A stretch of DNA of 64,000 bases from Armillaria gallica (taxonomy: Eukaryota > Basidiomycota > Agaricomycetes > Agaricales > Physalacriaceae). The position numbers and the translations under genes are program-made. Positions 50,801-61,280 of this stretch are shown here, in pieces. Location: contig JBANDB010000013.1 of assembly GCA_037576215.1 (NCBI GenBank), forward strand, positions 1,302,001-1,366,000. The letters are read 5' to 3'. Within the stretch, counting starts at the first letter, position 1. Every line of letters starts with the position of its first letter. The notes beneath the pieces were generated by a model. The model was given only the letters and a program-made list of their open reading frames with translations, had not been told where the DNA came from and did no database searches.

Positions 50801-51235
50801 TGGTATTTGTGCGAGCATCGTACAGAGCAATATTCCGCCACACGATATCCTATCGCCCCTCGCTTCAATTTCTCCTGGTCACCCAGAATGGCCGAGAATC
50901 TTGGAAATATTGCATTCTCCAGATGCCAAGTATTCTGCCGACAAGTACGAATTCAGGTTGATCAATCCCGGGCGCGACGAGGCAAGTATGAAGAAGGAGT
51001 TGAGGGAGGCCGTCAATATTCTAACCGAGTATGTTATGGCGGCAAGGAACGAATTCAATCAGGTAAGCGAATGGCATAAATTTGACGGTCTGTCCATTAG
51101 CTGAAGACTTTCATATAGCCGTCGACGAGTTCCAGCCCTCATATAGAGCCAAAATCTCCCCATGAATCTCGTTGGAGAAAGTGGAAGAAAAAGCTGGGGA
51201 TCCTGCATACGGTCATTGAGGCAGGAATAGTATGA
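47883..51235 (+). CDS. DUF6535-type four-helix membrane protein, copy B
   Basis: Same exon plan as copy A: 47883-48366, 48419-48567, 48625-49226, 49334-51062 and 51119-51235, giving 1026 residues. The first exon is 201 bases longer because the disordered segment containing SARHSQISLDDPNNS occurs twice in tandem (67 extra residues). From the membrane region to the end, the two proteins differ at only a few positions per hundred residues, with about 16 replacements counted in the last 590. The frame change between 49226 and 49334 is present at the same place as in copy A, with the same GTGGAC and CCGCAG ends. The protein should sit in a membrane with a large soluble C-terminal part. Function unknown. 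Confidence 0.8.
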
Positions 51236-54200
51236 TGATAGACGCATTACATAGAGTGGACCTCATATGATAGAGCATGTACCTACTTATGTTAGATATA
51301 CAGAGTGATCCGACGAAATAATATGCTATTTCAGATTTCGCCGGTGGAATATTCTAACAATACCGCAGCCTATATGTACTCGGGGAGAGTGGGAAGCAAG
51401 CCAGGAACACTTTGTGGGTGTACATGATCGATCTTTACAAAAAGATCGTCGGTGACGAGGCGGTGATGATCAGGGGTGATCTACTCCGTTACCGAAGACG
51501 ACAGGTTCAAGGGTAGGAGGCTAGGGTTCACTGCCATATAAAGTGGCCAGAGTGACTAATTTGAACGTGTCTTTCTTGATCTTATTCTTTCACTCATACC
51601 TAGCGTCTCGAACCGAGCGGCCCGGGGGGAATGGCCTCCCCCCTCTGGGCTGGGTACCCAAAGCTATGACGCGCCCTTTCAGCGTGAACATATGGCGCTG
51701 TTGGTTGTGGAAACGGCGACAGATGGAGGTATTGCGAGCCATGATTCTGTGGTTGGGAGGATCCCGGTCCCCAAAATACACCTTGATGTGTAGCCACCTG
51801 GCCTGGGATCTTCCTCACGCTTTAGAATGGTCTGAACAGTAAGACAAACGCAATTAGATACGAAAAATGTAGAGAGAACTAAGAATGTCGGCGCAGGAGT
51901 AGTATTGAAGAAGTAACACCGATTTAAATATACATATATGCATGACTGTTGCTATCGGAAATGAACAGAAACTGATGTACGGATCGTATTTCGGCAGTTG
52001 CATCGTGTCTCTTGGTTCTTGGTTCTGTCACTGAGACTTTGAGAGTCATGGCTCTTTGTGCTGAACATGTTCAGTGGTTACGCGACCGTCTGGACGGGAA
52101 GAGCATCGGGGGCGAGGGAAGGGAATGTAATAAGGGCGGATGGCGACTGTACAAGACCACGTGCCCAAGTGCAGAACAAACGATTCGTGCATAATTTTAC
52201 CTCTCACCGAGGGTGAGGTGAACCTCAAGATGGTTCGGTTCAGGTCTATATAGCGTGCAAGTTGAATTCAGGGAGCTGGCCATGTCTTCCCGTGGCTTAT
52301 CGTGGCAATGCGCTAAGCTTTGACGGAAATTGACAAGGGATTCGATGATGAGATCCAAACTCAGACTACGTGAAGAGCACTGCTGAGATAGTGGATAGCT
52401 GAAGACAAAGTTGGCTTCTCGTTGAAAACTCGAAGTGGCGATGACGAAAAGAAGGACGAAGCTTTTGGCATAAACAATCCCGCTCACGACGCATACGCCA
52501 ATATTCGAAAATCTAAACAGCTTCGACTCTTTTTGAAAAGTAACAGAATGCCACAACAAGCAACGTTGTCGTATATAAAAACGCGGGGGAACTCAGGGAA
52601 AGTTGCGAGTCTCCAAGATAGCTTCAAGAAACGAATGAGGGCGAGGTAATTGGACAGAAGCTATGGAAAATATGTCCATTAACGAATGTCTTTAGGAATG
52701 CAAAGGACTGCGCACTGGATATTCATTGTGAGGATAGAAGGCGTCGGGTTATCATCCGACATCCTGTCCGTGCCGTGCAAACTCAAGCGCAGATTTCCGG
52801 TCGTCGGTGTACCAGAGCTCCCGCTGCATGGAGGATCCTTCGTTGATGTCTCAAATGGAGGATTTCGTGTTTAACCGAGCCTTGATGTGAATGTCATCTT
52901 TTAGAATGAGCACGAGTCCCTCATGTATCTGTTTACGTCGAGGAGAGGCAAAGATGGGCATTGACGGTCGATGGAGGTACTAGACTACCTGACGGAGAAT
53001 CGCACTATACGTGGATTAGCGGAACCCATGTTTGGAGGACCTGACGAGTTCCGGCAGGTGCTTCGTCTGCGTTTGCTCTTCTCCAGGTCAGTCGGAGGGA
53101 TGGGGCTGATCGTCAGTCAGTAGTATTCTAAACCACAAGATTTATGAGAAACCAGGACAGACTTCACGAAATATCGCGCACCGTAATGGCGAGCGTCATC
53201 CCCTCCGAGTCCGAGTGGAGTCAAAAAGCTGCGCTCTTCGCGGCTCGTATTCGACCTCTAGACAGGTTTCAAGCCGGTTCAAAAAAAGAAGAATAAAAAG
53301 CAAAAGCTGAATGATTGAACGACGATTTCTGGACACAATCTGGTGCACAAGAAATATCGCTTCAATGCGTCTTTATAGCACAGAAGTGACGTTCGCTAAA
53401 ATGTCCGCGTATCCTCAGTATTCATTATCCTCTGACCAAGTCTGCTCCTCCAAGCCACCTTCATCCAGTAGGGAGTAGCCCTCATCCTTCCATCGTCACT
53501 CCACCCGGTTCTGCTCCAGTCCCAATCGCGATGCCTGCTCTTGGTCCTTCTCTTACGCGTCGTCTCAATCTATACCCGTGCGTTGAGGTAAAGGAGGAAG
53601 CACCGTCTCATCCTGACGTCGCATCCATAACAGCGTGAATATGACTAACAGGGAAAGACAGGACGGAGGATGATGCATTAGTTCGTCCTGCCGCACGAAC
53701 CGTTCCTCGCGATCCAAGCACAAATCGACCTTTTCATCCAGGGAAGAATAAATCTGCCTTGTTCTGCCATGATCTCCGGCCAAGCGTACAACCCTCTGAT
53801 TCCCGATATTGAGCCCCAAACGCGCGGCGCTTGCTTGCCCATCTCTTCAAGCACAACTCCAGAGGATTGTCTGTCAGCAGGTGAAGGACGCGTCTGGTGA
53901 TCCTCGACAATGACTCTCAAACCAAGCAAACGACCTGCCACCTCCCTACAGAACTTCAGCTGGTGATATCAGTCGTGCACCGTCCGCATCATTTTGGCCC
54001 TTCTGCCGTACCATGGAGAGGAGACAGGAGGATGGCACAACCCTGCGTTGCCTTGGAACACGGTCCTTGTTTAGATACCATAGTCAACTAGCAACACGTG
54101 GGCCTCGAATCCGGGATGGTCGGGTGAAGGAGGATGTCCTTGTAACGCGGGCCCGAGCGACACCGCGCGATTGCCCAAAACGCGTACCCGCGCTAGCCAT

Positions 54201-54239
54201 TACATCGTTTGGCTCTTCTCTTCACATGCATGTAGTTCG
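51236..54239. other. Unit B spacer, no confirmed gene
   Basis: Counterpart of 41944-45170, with the same broken frames. Divergence from unit A is clearly higher here than in the DUF6535 exons. No gene, RNA or simple repeat recognised. Confidence 0.5.
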
Positions 54240-55060
54240 TGCTCGCAGCGGATGAGGCATGGTTCTCCCAGTTCCGAGGACGGTATCGAATCGTGAGGGA
54301 AGACAACACGTTGCCTTGGGTTTGTTCACCATGGTCGGATGATGTTGATGCAAGTTTGATAGTGGGTGCAAGATGAACATCCCTTAATCCGGTTGATTGC
54401 TAGTATAGTCCGCTCCTCCATTTTTATGTCGTTGCCGAGATGGCTGAAAATGGTGTAGTTTATCGAGAAGGCAGGAGAGGTAAGGTTTCTGCTGCTCTGG
54501 AACCTCTGATCCATGCTGGGGGAAACATTTCGGCTAAAGTCTATTATCCGTTGCGCGTTGGTAGGCGAAAACGTTTTGCATGTAGCTGTACACACTAGGT
54601 CGTTAGACACAGTGAAAGAACAGGATAGCGAGACCGACCGTAGGTATCGGCATGGACGTGAAAAAAAAACCATCCTACGCAATGAATCTTATCTGCACAT
54701 TGCCACCAATAAGTAGTCTTCTCAGAAGACGTCAAGCGGCCATCAAGATTGGGCGCCTAAAACCGTCGAAGCCAGTCGGTGCTCGCTTGAATATGAAAAC
54801 CGACGGCCAATCAATCCGCCAACGCATTCTGAACAGCTCCGAGACGTAGAATCCGATGCTTGTACCGTCGGATGCTGGCTTGAAACAGAAAGCGCGCAGA
54901 AGGTATGCACATGGTTGAAGAGCCATAGTCATCGGAAGTAGCGAGACTGCACAGTACTAGCGTTGAGCATCTACAAGGGATGCATAAAGTCAGTGCGGAA
55001 GAGAAAAAGGAACAGGCGACGACGTACGAAGAATCTCCAATACCCCCCTCGTTCGTCAAT
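54240..55060 (-). repeat. Three-copy unknown sequence, copy B
   Basis: Minus-strand blocks match copy A: FYVSELFRMRWRIDWPSVFI, SLSCSFTVSNDLV, QRIIDFSRNVSPSMDQRFQ and INRIKGCSSCT. Frames are interrupted. Function unknown. Confidence 0.5.
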
Positions 55061-56260
55061 CCTCTTCACGTATACAAGTGTTACTAATCGTTGCAACGAT
55101 GAAGAGCTTCTGTAACCTGTCATTGATGGATAGCCATGCCTGTATTGAGTCGATCTGTATGCCTTGTTCTGGTACGTACAAGATGGGAACACGAGGCATA
55201 TAACGACACACCATTGTAAGTTTACGACCCATAGCCGAAATATCAAAGACTTACAGCGCAATATAGGAGAGACAACTACATGTTCCTGCAGCAGCACGTT
55301 CGCCTGATGGGTCTTGGCTGCGAGGGATTCAAAGATGCTACAGACAATATCCTCGAAGCGCAGCTGGTCTTCGAGAGGCAGTTTCCTGAAGGCGCATTCG
55401 AGAAATGGATACCAGACAACATGGATGGCCGTATTGGCGTCAATATTAGCAACCGTTATCTTGAAATGAGTAAGGCTTACCCACAGGAACAAGTGTCGTT
55501 TGAGAAAGGCGTCGATCTGAAAGGTATACTTGACACAGTTTGCACGAGGAGAAACTTCCTTCATACAGAGGACACCAAAGTAAGATTCTTCTCAAGCAGC
55601 ATCGACGAAAACGGGGAAAGGAGGTGAGCTGAGAGCGATTTTGAACCAGAAAAAGAGGAGCTGACACAGCGGCCACAGATTCAAGGGAACAGAACCACAG
55701 ACGTTTCGCATCGGAGACATACTCGAAGTCCAACTGTCCATTATAGCGGTAGCTCTCAAGAATGGCCAAAAGAAGTTGAAGCTGAAGTTGCGATCAGTAG
55801 CTATGATAGACGAGGGATTTTCGAAGGTGAGCTGCAAGTACCCATCGAAAAAGACAAGTTCGAGCTGACGGCCATGAACAGGAGAGAGAAAGAACAATAC
55901 ATTGCAAAAACGTAAAGGAGAAAGCGGAGCAGAAGGATCGTAATAAAGAGGGAGAAGAGCCTACAGTCAGAACATTGAAACGCAAAGTTGGTTATTGAAT
56001 ACTTAGTACCAACATAGCTACGTAACAGCAAGTTCAATACAGACAAGAGACGAGCGAAAAAGGACACAAAAGAAAGAGCAACAATGCTGCAAGCCACGGA
56101 ACAATCCGAAATAGCCGATGAGATGTCGACAATGAATGCGGCAATGATGACGTAATGCACGATAACCAAGCCGGCAAAGACCTACTTAACCAAAATGCAC
56201 AGCCACTGAGGACCTACCCCAAAAACCGCATAAGACCGAGCCTGTATACACAGGACTCGG
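55060..56260. mobile_element. Insertion present in unit B only (~1.1 kb)
   Basis: Unit A passes from about 46100 to 46165 where unit B has about 1.2 kb. The extra DNA carries the conserved gene at 55256-55998. No clear terminal inverted repeats or target-site duplication were found by eye, so calling it mobile is an inference. The alternative is a deletion from unit A. Confidence 0.4.
55256..55998 (+). CDS. Conserved protein of unknown function, 5' end unresolved
   Basis: Three exons keep phase: about 55256-55623, about 55680-55830 and about 55881-55998. The protein reads YRRDNYMFLQQHVRLMGLGC, a middle block GRIGVNISNRYLEMSK, then FRIGDILEVQLSIIAVALK and LKLRSVAMIDEGF, and ends with a charged tail and LKRKVGY. 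The regular, phase-consistent splicing and the block structure mark a real coding sequence of a basidiomycete-wide-looking type whose function I cannot name. The first exon has an acceptor (CAG before 55256) but no convincing upstream exon or ATG, so the gene may be truncated at its 5' end by the insertion boundary. Confidence 0.5.
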
Positions 56261-56890
56261 AATGGACTTGATCTCATTTGGCCGGATGGAAGGTTTGAAA
56301 TTTTGAAGGTGCGGGAAAGACAGTGGTTGACTGGCTGGTCGGGGTTAACAACGCGGATAAGGTGATCGGTGAGCGACATTGAGATTATATGCAACGAATA
56401 TCCTCGGTAATCCAAAGCTGGTCACAGATGCGGACACCACGCTATTGACGCCATGGTAGGATACGGGCGAACGCTGCATTTATGAGAACTCCTTGGGACT
56501 AGTCACTATCTTTCGTCAGCCCGGCTCTTATCCGTTAGGTTAGATGTCCCACCGGCCACCTCAGTCTCGTTGTGGCACGTAACCCGTAAAAATTTCGACG
56601 AAAGGAATACAGAGATTACCGCGGACGTTGAAGACAAATCTGAACCACGCCCGTGGCTAAGCGCTACTGGGCAGTGTCAGAGGGCGTGTTCTAGGTACGT
56701 TGCCTGTGGAATGATGGTGAGAGGAGAGATCGGTGCTGCATTTTCGGCAGATGTGCTGCGGTCCTTATGGCCGACGCAGCAATACGTCACGTACGATGCT
56801 CTGCTTTGTCACTGGTATCTAAAACAGACCACTGCTACAAAAGTGTACAATAATTACCTGACTTTTAACGATTCCTTTACCTTAGCACCC
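55999..56890. other. Right end of unit B
   Basis: Carries the remaining similarity to unit A (56265-56490 and 56675-56755). A 107-codon plus-strand frame at 56570-56893 was read and not recognised. Confidence 0.45.
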
Positions 56891-56959
56891 TAGACCTGTA
56901 ACCGGTCTTCCATATATGGGAGCAAGTTCACGATGTCTTGACGACCGGTTACAGGTCTA
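56891..56959. repeat. Perfect 17-bp inverted repeat (hairpin)
   Basis: The left arm 56891-56907 (TAGACCTGTAACCGGTC) is exactly complementary to the right arm 56943-56959. A 35-base loop separates them. It lies 16 bases beyond the stop of the minus-strand metacaspase gene, so it would be in that gene's 3' untranslated RNA. Confidence 0.85.
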
Positions 56960-56974
56960 ACCTGGATGTGCGTT

Positions 56975-58370
56975 TCATTGGGGTTTAGTATACCAAAGGG
57001 GTTCGGATTTATGAACCCCAGCAACGACCGGAGTCTGGTAAAATGACTGATTCAGAAGGTCGACGAGATCAATATACCGTGGTGCCTTTTTCAAGTCATA
57101 CGACCTCAGGACACGGACGAGTGTCTGGGTGAAAACCCCGCCGAAACCCTTCTTTCCTTCCACCTCCTTTGCGGTCTCGAATTCCTTACAAGCCATAAGG
57201 ACTACGTGAGAACTCATATCCGGTGTCCAATCCTTCGATAATACTGACTGATACTTAGGGCCGTCGGAAATTTTCCATCTTTCATCGGCAGCGCGTAACA
57301 TATCGTCGAGCGAAGCATGAGAAGTTGGGTGTACGCTGCGCATTCCAGGGTCTTGGCCCTGGCGACTGAAGCTTCGGGCGAAACAACAGTCTGCGATGAA
57401 TGTGATCTTATCCCCTTTGGCGAGAGATATATGTTTAAAAAGATTGTTGATCTCTCTGTCGCTGATGTCAGGTATCCATTTTCCGTCGGCATTCTGGGTA
57501 TCACGATCGAGGGGGCACATAGCTTCGATGGGACAGAGACCGCTACGGCACTGTACTGTGCGAGGATGCTCTGGGCAGCGATAGGTGGAGCCATGCCCGG
57601 CGTAGTAGACGATAATGTTTTCACCTCGGTCAATTTCAGGGTTGTCAATGAGACTGTAGAGCGTATCTACGATGTTGGCGCGGGAAGGTGTCGGTGTCGA
57701 CTTGGGATCGTCGGGGGCTGGATTATTTGGGCCAAGGAGACACTGGATACGTCCTTCTGGGACGCCAAGGTTGTCGGTTAAGAAACTCTTAATTGACAAA
57801 GCGTCAGAGACGCAACCGCGCAAACGATTTTGCGCGTACGCATCGATCCCAATGAGAACGGCCCAAAATCGAGAGCCATCAACACTGTAATGAGCCTATG
57901 ACAATTGAGATGAACACAGTGGGCGATAACTAGGAATATGCGCTTACGCATCGTGTCGAGGAAGGGGATATACGTAGGACAGAATGTCGAGTGAAGAGCG
58001 CTCCAACACGACGACTGATGTAACCAAGCTTATAATAATGCCTACGGAATACTGATGGACCTTCTGCTCGAAAAAAAGAGATGCCAAAGACGTGGCGACC
58101 AATGCGACGGTCCCTTGGTGACCTAACTTGCCCTTCTGCTTCTTGAAGGTCCGCAGTTGAGTCGGTGCTTTGACAAGGGGCCATCGTATAATGCCGTGCA
58201 GGCTCCTTCTTCACTTCCTCCGAATGAATTATTTTCCTCTGTAGGTCTGGTTAAAGGGTGACGACGTCCACAAATCAAAGCGTACCTGAGCACGAAGAAT
58301 GGCGTCTTTTGTGGTACGGGCACTGAGATACTGACGGTGCGTGCAAAGCTCAGCCTCGTGTAGCAGTGTT
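56975..58370 (-). CDS. Metacaspase (caspase-like C14 protease) 1, with predicted membrane helix
   Basis: A cysteine protease of the metacaspase type, often tied to stress response and cell death in fungi. Exons 58286 to about 58370, 58238-58128, 58063-57948 and 57884-56975 keep one phase. The caspase domain starts SRFWAVLIGIDAYAQNRLRG. The catalytic histidine is in YYAGHGS and the cysteine in FIADCCFARSFSR. The p10-like end is FGGVFTQTLVRVLRS. Upstream of it a separate exon encodes a hydrophobic stretch (YSVGIIISLVTSVVVLERSS) that could be a membrane helix. The first recognised exon (HEAELCTHRQYLSARTTKDA) has no ATG in frame before an upstream stop, so the true start is unknown or lost. After the catalytic cysteine this copy has FARS where the paralogue has YGGS, so activity is uncertain. 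Confidence 0.8.
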
Positions 58371-58970
58371 GTGCCGGTCACCGACTAGTCACAAAGTCCG
58401 GCGAAAGTCACAAGTCAGTCAAAGGCAGGGCACTTTTTGACCTGACCTTTTCTCACGGCCCTGCAAAGCCAGCCTCGACCAACAGGTCTTTCCAGTTCCT
58501 TGACCGAAGTTAAACCGAAGCCGACCGCCCGCGATGGCTGTGCAGTGCCTTCCCATTATGGTAGGGACAACATCAGGTGAAGACATTCTGTGGCTGTGAG
58601 AAAGTCAAGTCAAAAAATGACTTTCGGACTTGCCTCGGGCTAGTCGGAAAGTCAGGGCAGCGACTTACGACTTTGGGTCAACGCCCTTCCAACACTGTCG
58701 TGTGGTGCAGCGGTTTACCACACTTTGTTCCCACGATGAGTTCGGCATACTGGGTTAGTCTCGCCTAATAATGTCATGGCTTGCAGCGCAAACTGAAAAC
58801 TTTTTTTCTCTGATGTCATTATCGCCGCAAGTACGAAGACGCGATGTAGCAGTGTTGTACGGTCGCCCGACCTTGGACCGAAGTCAAGGTTGCCGGTTGT
58901 GAAACTTCGGGGCGACAGTTGCCAGTTCCGCAAATAACCTTGCTGTGGCTGTGAAACAGCCTATAACGTA
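58350..58970. repeat. Degenerate repeated stretch upstream of metacaspase 1
   Basis: Phrases recur: TGTAGCAGTGTTGT with GGTC following (about 58357 and 58845), GACCGAAGT, GTGGCTGTGA and several AAAGTCA/TGACTTTC motifs. They suggest an old duplication of about 0.5 kb or a degenerate tandem repeat. No coding frame fits. Confidence 0.45.
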
Positions 58971-60239
58971 GTTTTTGCCTTATTCGTTTTGTCACGGTCC
59001 TGTCAACCATTCAGTCGCGACGTCGCAGTGGCGTGGGGACATGGTCATTTGCTGGTGACGGCTTCGCAACAGCCGTGGCTTCGCGCGACCCGCACAACAC
59101 TGTGGTGTAGGTACAGGTCCTCAGGCACTCTCCTTCCCTCTTGTTCCAGTCCCTCCTCTCTTGGATCTGGTGATGTGTAGTAGAGTAACAAACCTTGCTG
59201 GTATTGCACCCGTGGGGATGTTAGTTGTTTTGTTTTGAGCGTGACGTAGTGCTCTCTTGATTTGGTGGGTAGCGGCACCTATGCGGGCTCGTCTTCCAAT
59301 TCGTCGTCTTCCTCCTCCGTTTCTGGTGCCAGCCTGGGGCCTCGCATTTCCCCTGAACGAGCCCATTCCCTCTTCTGCCCACCATGCATTCTTGTTAAGG
59401 CCACAAGAAACCGCGTCTAGACGAGTATCGCGCCTCGAACATACTCTCCATTGCGCTTTGTCTTGCTGCGTCAGTTGCAAAGGATGTCCCGGAACATTCT
59501 TGTTGAAAGGCGGCCTGCCATGCAAGCAATTATGCTGGTGCTGGTCATGTTTCGTCTGCTTACGATAATGCTGAAAAGGTGTCTAGGATACCACGGCAAG
59601 CAAATTCCTCCTCGAAGAATGGGTTAACCAAACAGTCGTGTGAGGCTTCCAAGTGCGTGCCTCTTGTCCGTTCTATCACTTTTTCTCACAGACACCGTCC
59701 AGTACTTATGACCGTGGTTCAAGTCAACGTCAATCCCTGCATTTCTTTCGTCGAAAAAATTACGGGTTACGTTGACCGTCTATCTCTTCCTCGGCTAGAC
59801 GAACTACAGCACGTATTCCACGCTGAACATTCCCGTCTCAACGACAGCTACCTTTCATCAAAACCAACCAGCTTCCCAGAACCACGTGTGCTGTGTTTAT
59901 GTTCAGTATGGATAAGAAAGAAGGATAAGGTCTCACTGGTGGCCCTGTCAATTGATTTGCACTGGTGGGAGATCTAACCTCACAGATGGGAGAGCGCGAG
60001 GTACGTGCGTTTTGTTCGGTCCGTTATTTTCACTCACGGACTCGTCCAACAGCGGTTCAAATTTGTCGTGTTAACCTCGGTGTCTCCTTTGCCGGTCCAA
60101 TGCGGATAGTCCTGACTCCCAAGGACGATAAGGATGGCGACCATGTCATTTGCGAGCATAGGCGACCTTACAGCCATGCCGTCCATATCATCAGCGATCA
60201 TAGGCAAGTCTGCAGCTATGTCATTTGCGAGAGCTTCCA
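58971..60239. other. Spacer between the metacaspases, left part
   Basis: Frames at 59121-59525 (-) and 59579-59977 (+) were read and not recognised. No domain, tRNA or terminal repeats seen. Confidence 0.4.
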
Positions 60240-61010
60240 ACTTCAAGCTATCCCAACCCACATGAGTGTCTATTCGGGCATCGTATGACCGCCCTTCATC
60301 TGACCATTGCCGTCTCCTTCGACGAAGATGGTGCAAGGAGGAGATGGGCTTCACTGTTCATATTCACGCGAGCACCGTATCTGTCCAGCTAGCTACGAAC
60401 GACCCGTCCCTTGATCGCCGCTTGACGTCTTGCGCAGATACGATTCAATGCGGGTTCGAATACTATGATACTGTACATCGATCCACGATCGTATGGTCGG
60501 TTTTGCTACCCCGTTCTCTTGCTGTGTGTAATGAGCTAGTTTTCACAGATACACGCAAAACAGAGATGTTCTTTTCGCCTACAGAATTGTAATCAATGAG
60601 ACGAATAATAGAGTTTAGCCGAAAAGCTTCCTTCGGCGCGGATCAAAAATTCGAGAGCAGCACACTTCTGTCACTTCATCATCCTCGCGACTTGGCAGAT
60701 CATGCGTTAGCAGTCACTGACGACTGGGGCAACAAATTACTAAAGGATGTGAATCTACTGCTTTTCATCGTACGCTATTCCTATGTCTTATTCAATCTTT
60801 ACTCATGCCAGGATGAAAGACCGGTATCTTTTCTGTGCCCTGGATTCACCTCGTCATTATACTCGGGACAAGATGAGGGTAGCCAGAATCAACCGGATTC
60901 GAGGATGTTCATCTTGCACTCCACTGGTATTGTCACAGACTGCCATCCATGTTCCAAGGCAACGCAGGGTCATGTCCTCTTCCTTCCCTCATGATTAAAT
61001 ACCTTCCTCG
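60240..61010 (+). repeat. Inverted third copy of the unknown unit sequence (copy C)
   Basis: Read on the plus strand this matches the minus strand of 45195-46088 and 54240-55060. Shared blocks are QRIIDSSRKVSPSADQKFQ against RRIIEFSRKASFGADQKFE, INRIKGCSSCT against INRIRGCSSCT, and the base run CCTTCCCTC followed by CCTCGGAACT. It is more diverged than A from B. It sits between the two metacaspase genes and is flipped relative to the 9 kb units. Confidence 0.65.
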
Positions 61011-61280
61011 GAACTGGGGGACGCCATGCCTCTGGATATATACTGTATATATCGTCTTTCAGAGAGAAATTGAGCCGTCTGGCTATGGCTCCGGTTGGTC
61101 TTCGCTTATGAATCTGCCTTCCTTTCGATGTGCTTTGATTGCAATGGCCTGGAGTAAACGTGCGGTGAAAACGGTATATTATACACTCCAGATGCACTCT
61201 ATGCACCACTACCAGTATCTATCGATTAAATAGAAGGGTGTTAATGACTAGCATCGACGCAGCATTCCGCTACAATACGG
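61011..61280. other. 3' flank of metacaspase 2
   Basis: Short spacer. A palindromic ATATACTGTATATAT lies at about 61036-61051. Nothing else seen. Confidence 0.45.

Larger units (their letters stand above)
47660..56755 (+). repeat. Direct segmental duplication, unit B (~9.1 kb)
   Basis: Second copy of the unit starting at 38570. Differences visible by eye: a 201-base longer first exon in the DUF6535 gene, a roughly 1.1 kb insertion at about 55060-56260, and loss of most of the A-unit stretch 46430-47380. Confidence 0.85.

Noticed and set aside
54971..55564. 197-codon minus-strand frame
   Set aside because: It is opposite to the spliced plus-strand gene at 55256-55998, which has phase-consistent introns and ordered protein blocks.
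59121..59525. 134-codon minus-strand frame
   Set aside because: Arginine/glycine-rich chance composition, no motif, and no intron or paralogue support.
60440..60470. GGGTTCGAA phrase resembling a tRNA T loop
   Set aside because: No acceptor, D or anticodon stem can be built around it.
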